From an uncultured Intrasporangium sp. (GTDB lineage Bacteria > Actinomycetota > Actinomycetes > Actinomycetales > Dermatophilaceae): a DNA stretch of 6,309 nucleotides. Numbering within the stretch: position 1 is the first letter of the stretch; every line of letters begins with the position of its first letter. The position numbers and the translations under genes were made by a program. The stretch covers positions 1 to 6,309 of the forward strand of contig CALMNV010000338.1 of NCBI GenBank assembly GCA_937873285.1, read 5' to 3'. Under the pieces are notes generated by a model that was given only the letters and a program-made list of their open reading frames with translations, did no database searches and was not told the origin of the DNA. Of this stretch, positions 5,375-6,309 are shown one piece after another.

Positions 5375-6087
5375 GCGACCTGTGGCTGGCGCAGTCGGAG
5401 CCGGACGTCGTGACGGAGCAAGCTGGCGCCGGGCGGGCCCGGCTGGCGGCGGTGGTGGCGCTCCTGGTGGTCGCGTCGGTGGTGGTCGGCTTCCTGCTCG
5501 GCTCGTGGAGGGCCGCCGCCGCCACCCCTTCGGACACCAGTGCCGAGGCCGGCTTCGCCCGCGACATGCAGGCGCATCACGGCCAGGCCGTGCAGATGGC
5601 CCTTGCCATCCGCGACCGCACGACCGACCCGGCCCTGCGGACCCTCACCTACGACATCATCACCAGCCAGCAGCAGCAGTCGGGGCAGATGTTCGGCTGG
5701 CTCGCGCAGTGGGGGCTGTCGCAGACCTCCAGCGAGCCCTCGATGGCGTGGATGTCGCGCAACGGCGCGGGCGGGCACGACATGGGCGCGATGGGCACCG
5801 CTACGCCTCCCATGTCATCGACGCCGGGAATGCAGCCCACGGGAGGCAAGGACGGCATGGCCACGGCGGCGGACGTCTCGCGGCTGAGCACCCTGCCGGT
5901 GCCGCAGGCCGAGACCTTGTTCCTGCGGCTCATGATCACCCACCACCAGGGCGGTGTCGCGATGGCCAAAGCGGTGCAGCCGCTCACCGATCGGCCGGAG
6001 GTGCTGGCGCTGGCGGGGGCCATCGTGCAGGCGCAGACCGACGAGATCACCGCGCTGCGCTCCATGCTGGCCATGCGCGGCGCCTGA
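5371..6087 (+). CDS. DUF305 family (ferritin-like helical) His/Met-rich protein
   Basis: This 238-residue protein has one N-terminal membrane segment (~24-46) that is either an anchor or an uncleaved signal. The outer part has two DUF305 helical hairpin halves: FARDMQAHHGQAVQMA (His69, His70, Met75) and LMITHHQGGVAMA (His191, His192, Met198). The double-HH motifs are the signature of the family, which is often found with copper resistance genes. Between them, about 124-163, lies a Met/His/Gly-rich insert (MAWMSRNGAGGHDMGAMG, then further Met residues) that looks like a soft-metal binding linker. I chose the ATG at 5371, which overlaps the preceding TGA (ATGA), rather than the in-frame upstream start at 5092. 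That longer start would lie inside DUF3105, and its product there is Arg-rich nonsense. No clear Shine-Dalgarno is present, so translation is probably coupled. A Cu(I)/Ag(I) role is inferred. Confidence 0.9.
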   Translation: MSDLWLAQSEPDVVTEQAGAGRARLAAVVALLVVASVVVGFLLGSWRAAAATPSDTSAEAGFARDMQAHHGQAVQMALAIRDRTTDPALRTLTYDIITSQQQQSGQMFGWLAQWGLSQTSSEPSMAWMSRNGAGGHDMGAMGTATPPMSSTPGMQPTGGKDGMATAADVSRLSTLPVPQAETLFLRLMITHHQGGVAMAKAVQPLTDRPEVLALAGAIVQAQTDEITALRSMLAMRGA

Positions 6088-6117
6088 ACGAGCACGACCC
6101 GAGCCGAGGAAACCAGC

Positions 6118-6125
6118 AGAAGGAG
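6118..6125 (+). promoter_or_regulatory. Ribosome binding site supporting the copC GTG start
   Basis: AGAAGGAG lies nine bases before the GTG at 6135 within the 47-base gap after the DUF305 gene. It is the main evidence that translation starts at this GTG. Confidence 0.6.
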
Positions 6126-6134
6126 CCCGCTGCC

Positions 6135-6309
6135 GTGATCAGGTTGCCTGCCGCACCGGATGTCCTTGCTCTGCGGGGACGGGTCAGGGCCGCGCTGGCC
6201 GTCCTCGTGGCGGTGACTGCGTTCGTCCTCGCCCCGCTCGACTCGGCGCGAGCCCACAGCGGGCTGGCCGACTCGGACCCCAAGGATGGTGCGAGGCTGG
6301 CGGCGCCGC
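6135..6309 (+). CDS. copC: CopC-like copper-binding protein, cut by window edge
   Basis: Only the first 58 codons are present. Translation from GTG gives MIRLPAAPDV..., a basic start, a hydrophobic core (~19-34) and a signal peptidase I-type site at SARA-HSG, so the mature protein would begin at His41. The following HSGLADSDPKDGARLAAP matches the start of CopC/YobA domains (AHxxLxxSxPAxGAxL). CopC proteins bind Cu(II) outside the membrane using the mature N-terminal His, and often deliver to CopD, sometimes fused in a CopCD/YcnJ protein. The window ends before that can be seen. It is the last gene of the right arm, following DUF305 by 47 bases with no promoter visible, so probably in the same operon. 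The start is supported by an AAGGAG site; the family call rests on a short but characteristic stretch. Confidence 0.82.
   Translation, partial: MIRLPAAPDVLALRGRVRAALAVLVAVTAFVLAPLDSARAHSGLADSDPKDGARLAAP

Overview
The window looks like GC-rich actinobacterial DNA. The coding stretches have strongly G/C-ending codons, the genes are tightly packed with overlapping starts and stops, and the protein families (a CmtR-type ArsR regulator, a DUF3105 protein, a DUF305 protein, CopC) are typical of Actinomycetota. No species can be named. From about base 600 to the right edge it is a heavy-metal and copper handling locus with two divergent arms.

Left arm (minus strand, about 600-3292): a small zinc-ribbon (zf-TFIIB) protein; a CmtR-like ArsR repressor that appears to be translated from a leaderless promoter; and a heavy-metal P1B-type ATPase whose start overlaps the repressor stop. 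Right arm (plus strand, 3375-6309): a second ArsR/SmtB repressor carrying both known kinds of metal-site signature; a CzcD-like cation diffusion facilitator starting within its stop codon; a DUF3105 membrane-anchored protein; a DUF305 protein with HH motifs and a Met/His-rich middle, starting within the previous stop; and the start of a CopC-like copper protein cut by the window edge. The arms are separated by about 80 bases (3293-3374) holding a palindromic operator-like site. The likely logic is two separately sensed efflux pumps (ATPase and CDF) for divalent soft metals, with an extracytoplasmic copper-binding set downstream of the CDF.

The first ~600 bases do not belong to this picture. 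The ATPase reading frame stays open to base 170, but its product past about residue 645 is not ATPase. Bases ~383-604 encode, on the plus strand, the C-terminal piece of an acyl-CoA dehydrogenase. Bases ~170-385 encode, on the minus strand, the tail of a different, less GC-rich protein with a CARDB-like signature. Bases 1-169 are non-coding and relatively A/T-rich. Three unrelated pieces joined within 600 bases at the window edge suggest a chimeric join (assembly or library artefact) or, less likely, a real rearrangement scar. The 806-residue frame should not be read as one natural protein.

No RNA genes, CRISPR arrays, insertion sequences, integrases or attachment sites were seen. The individual families are known; the most interesting points are the combination of parts, the dual-site repressor, the leaderless promoter and the chimeric left end.
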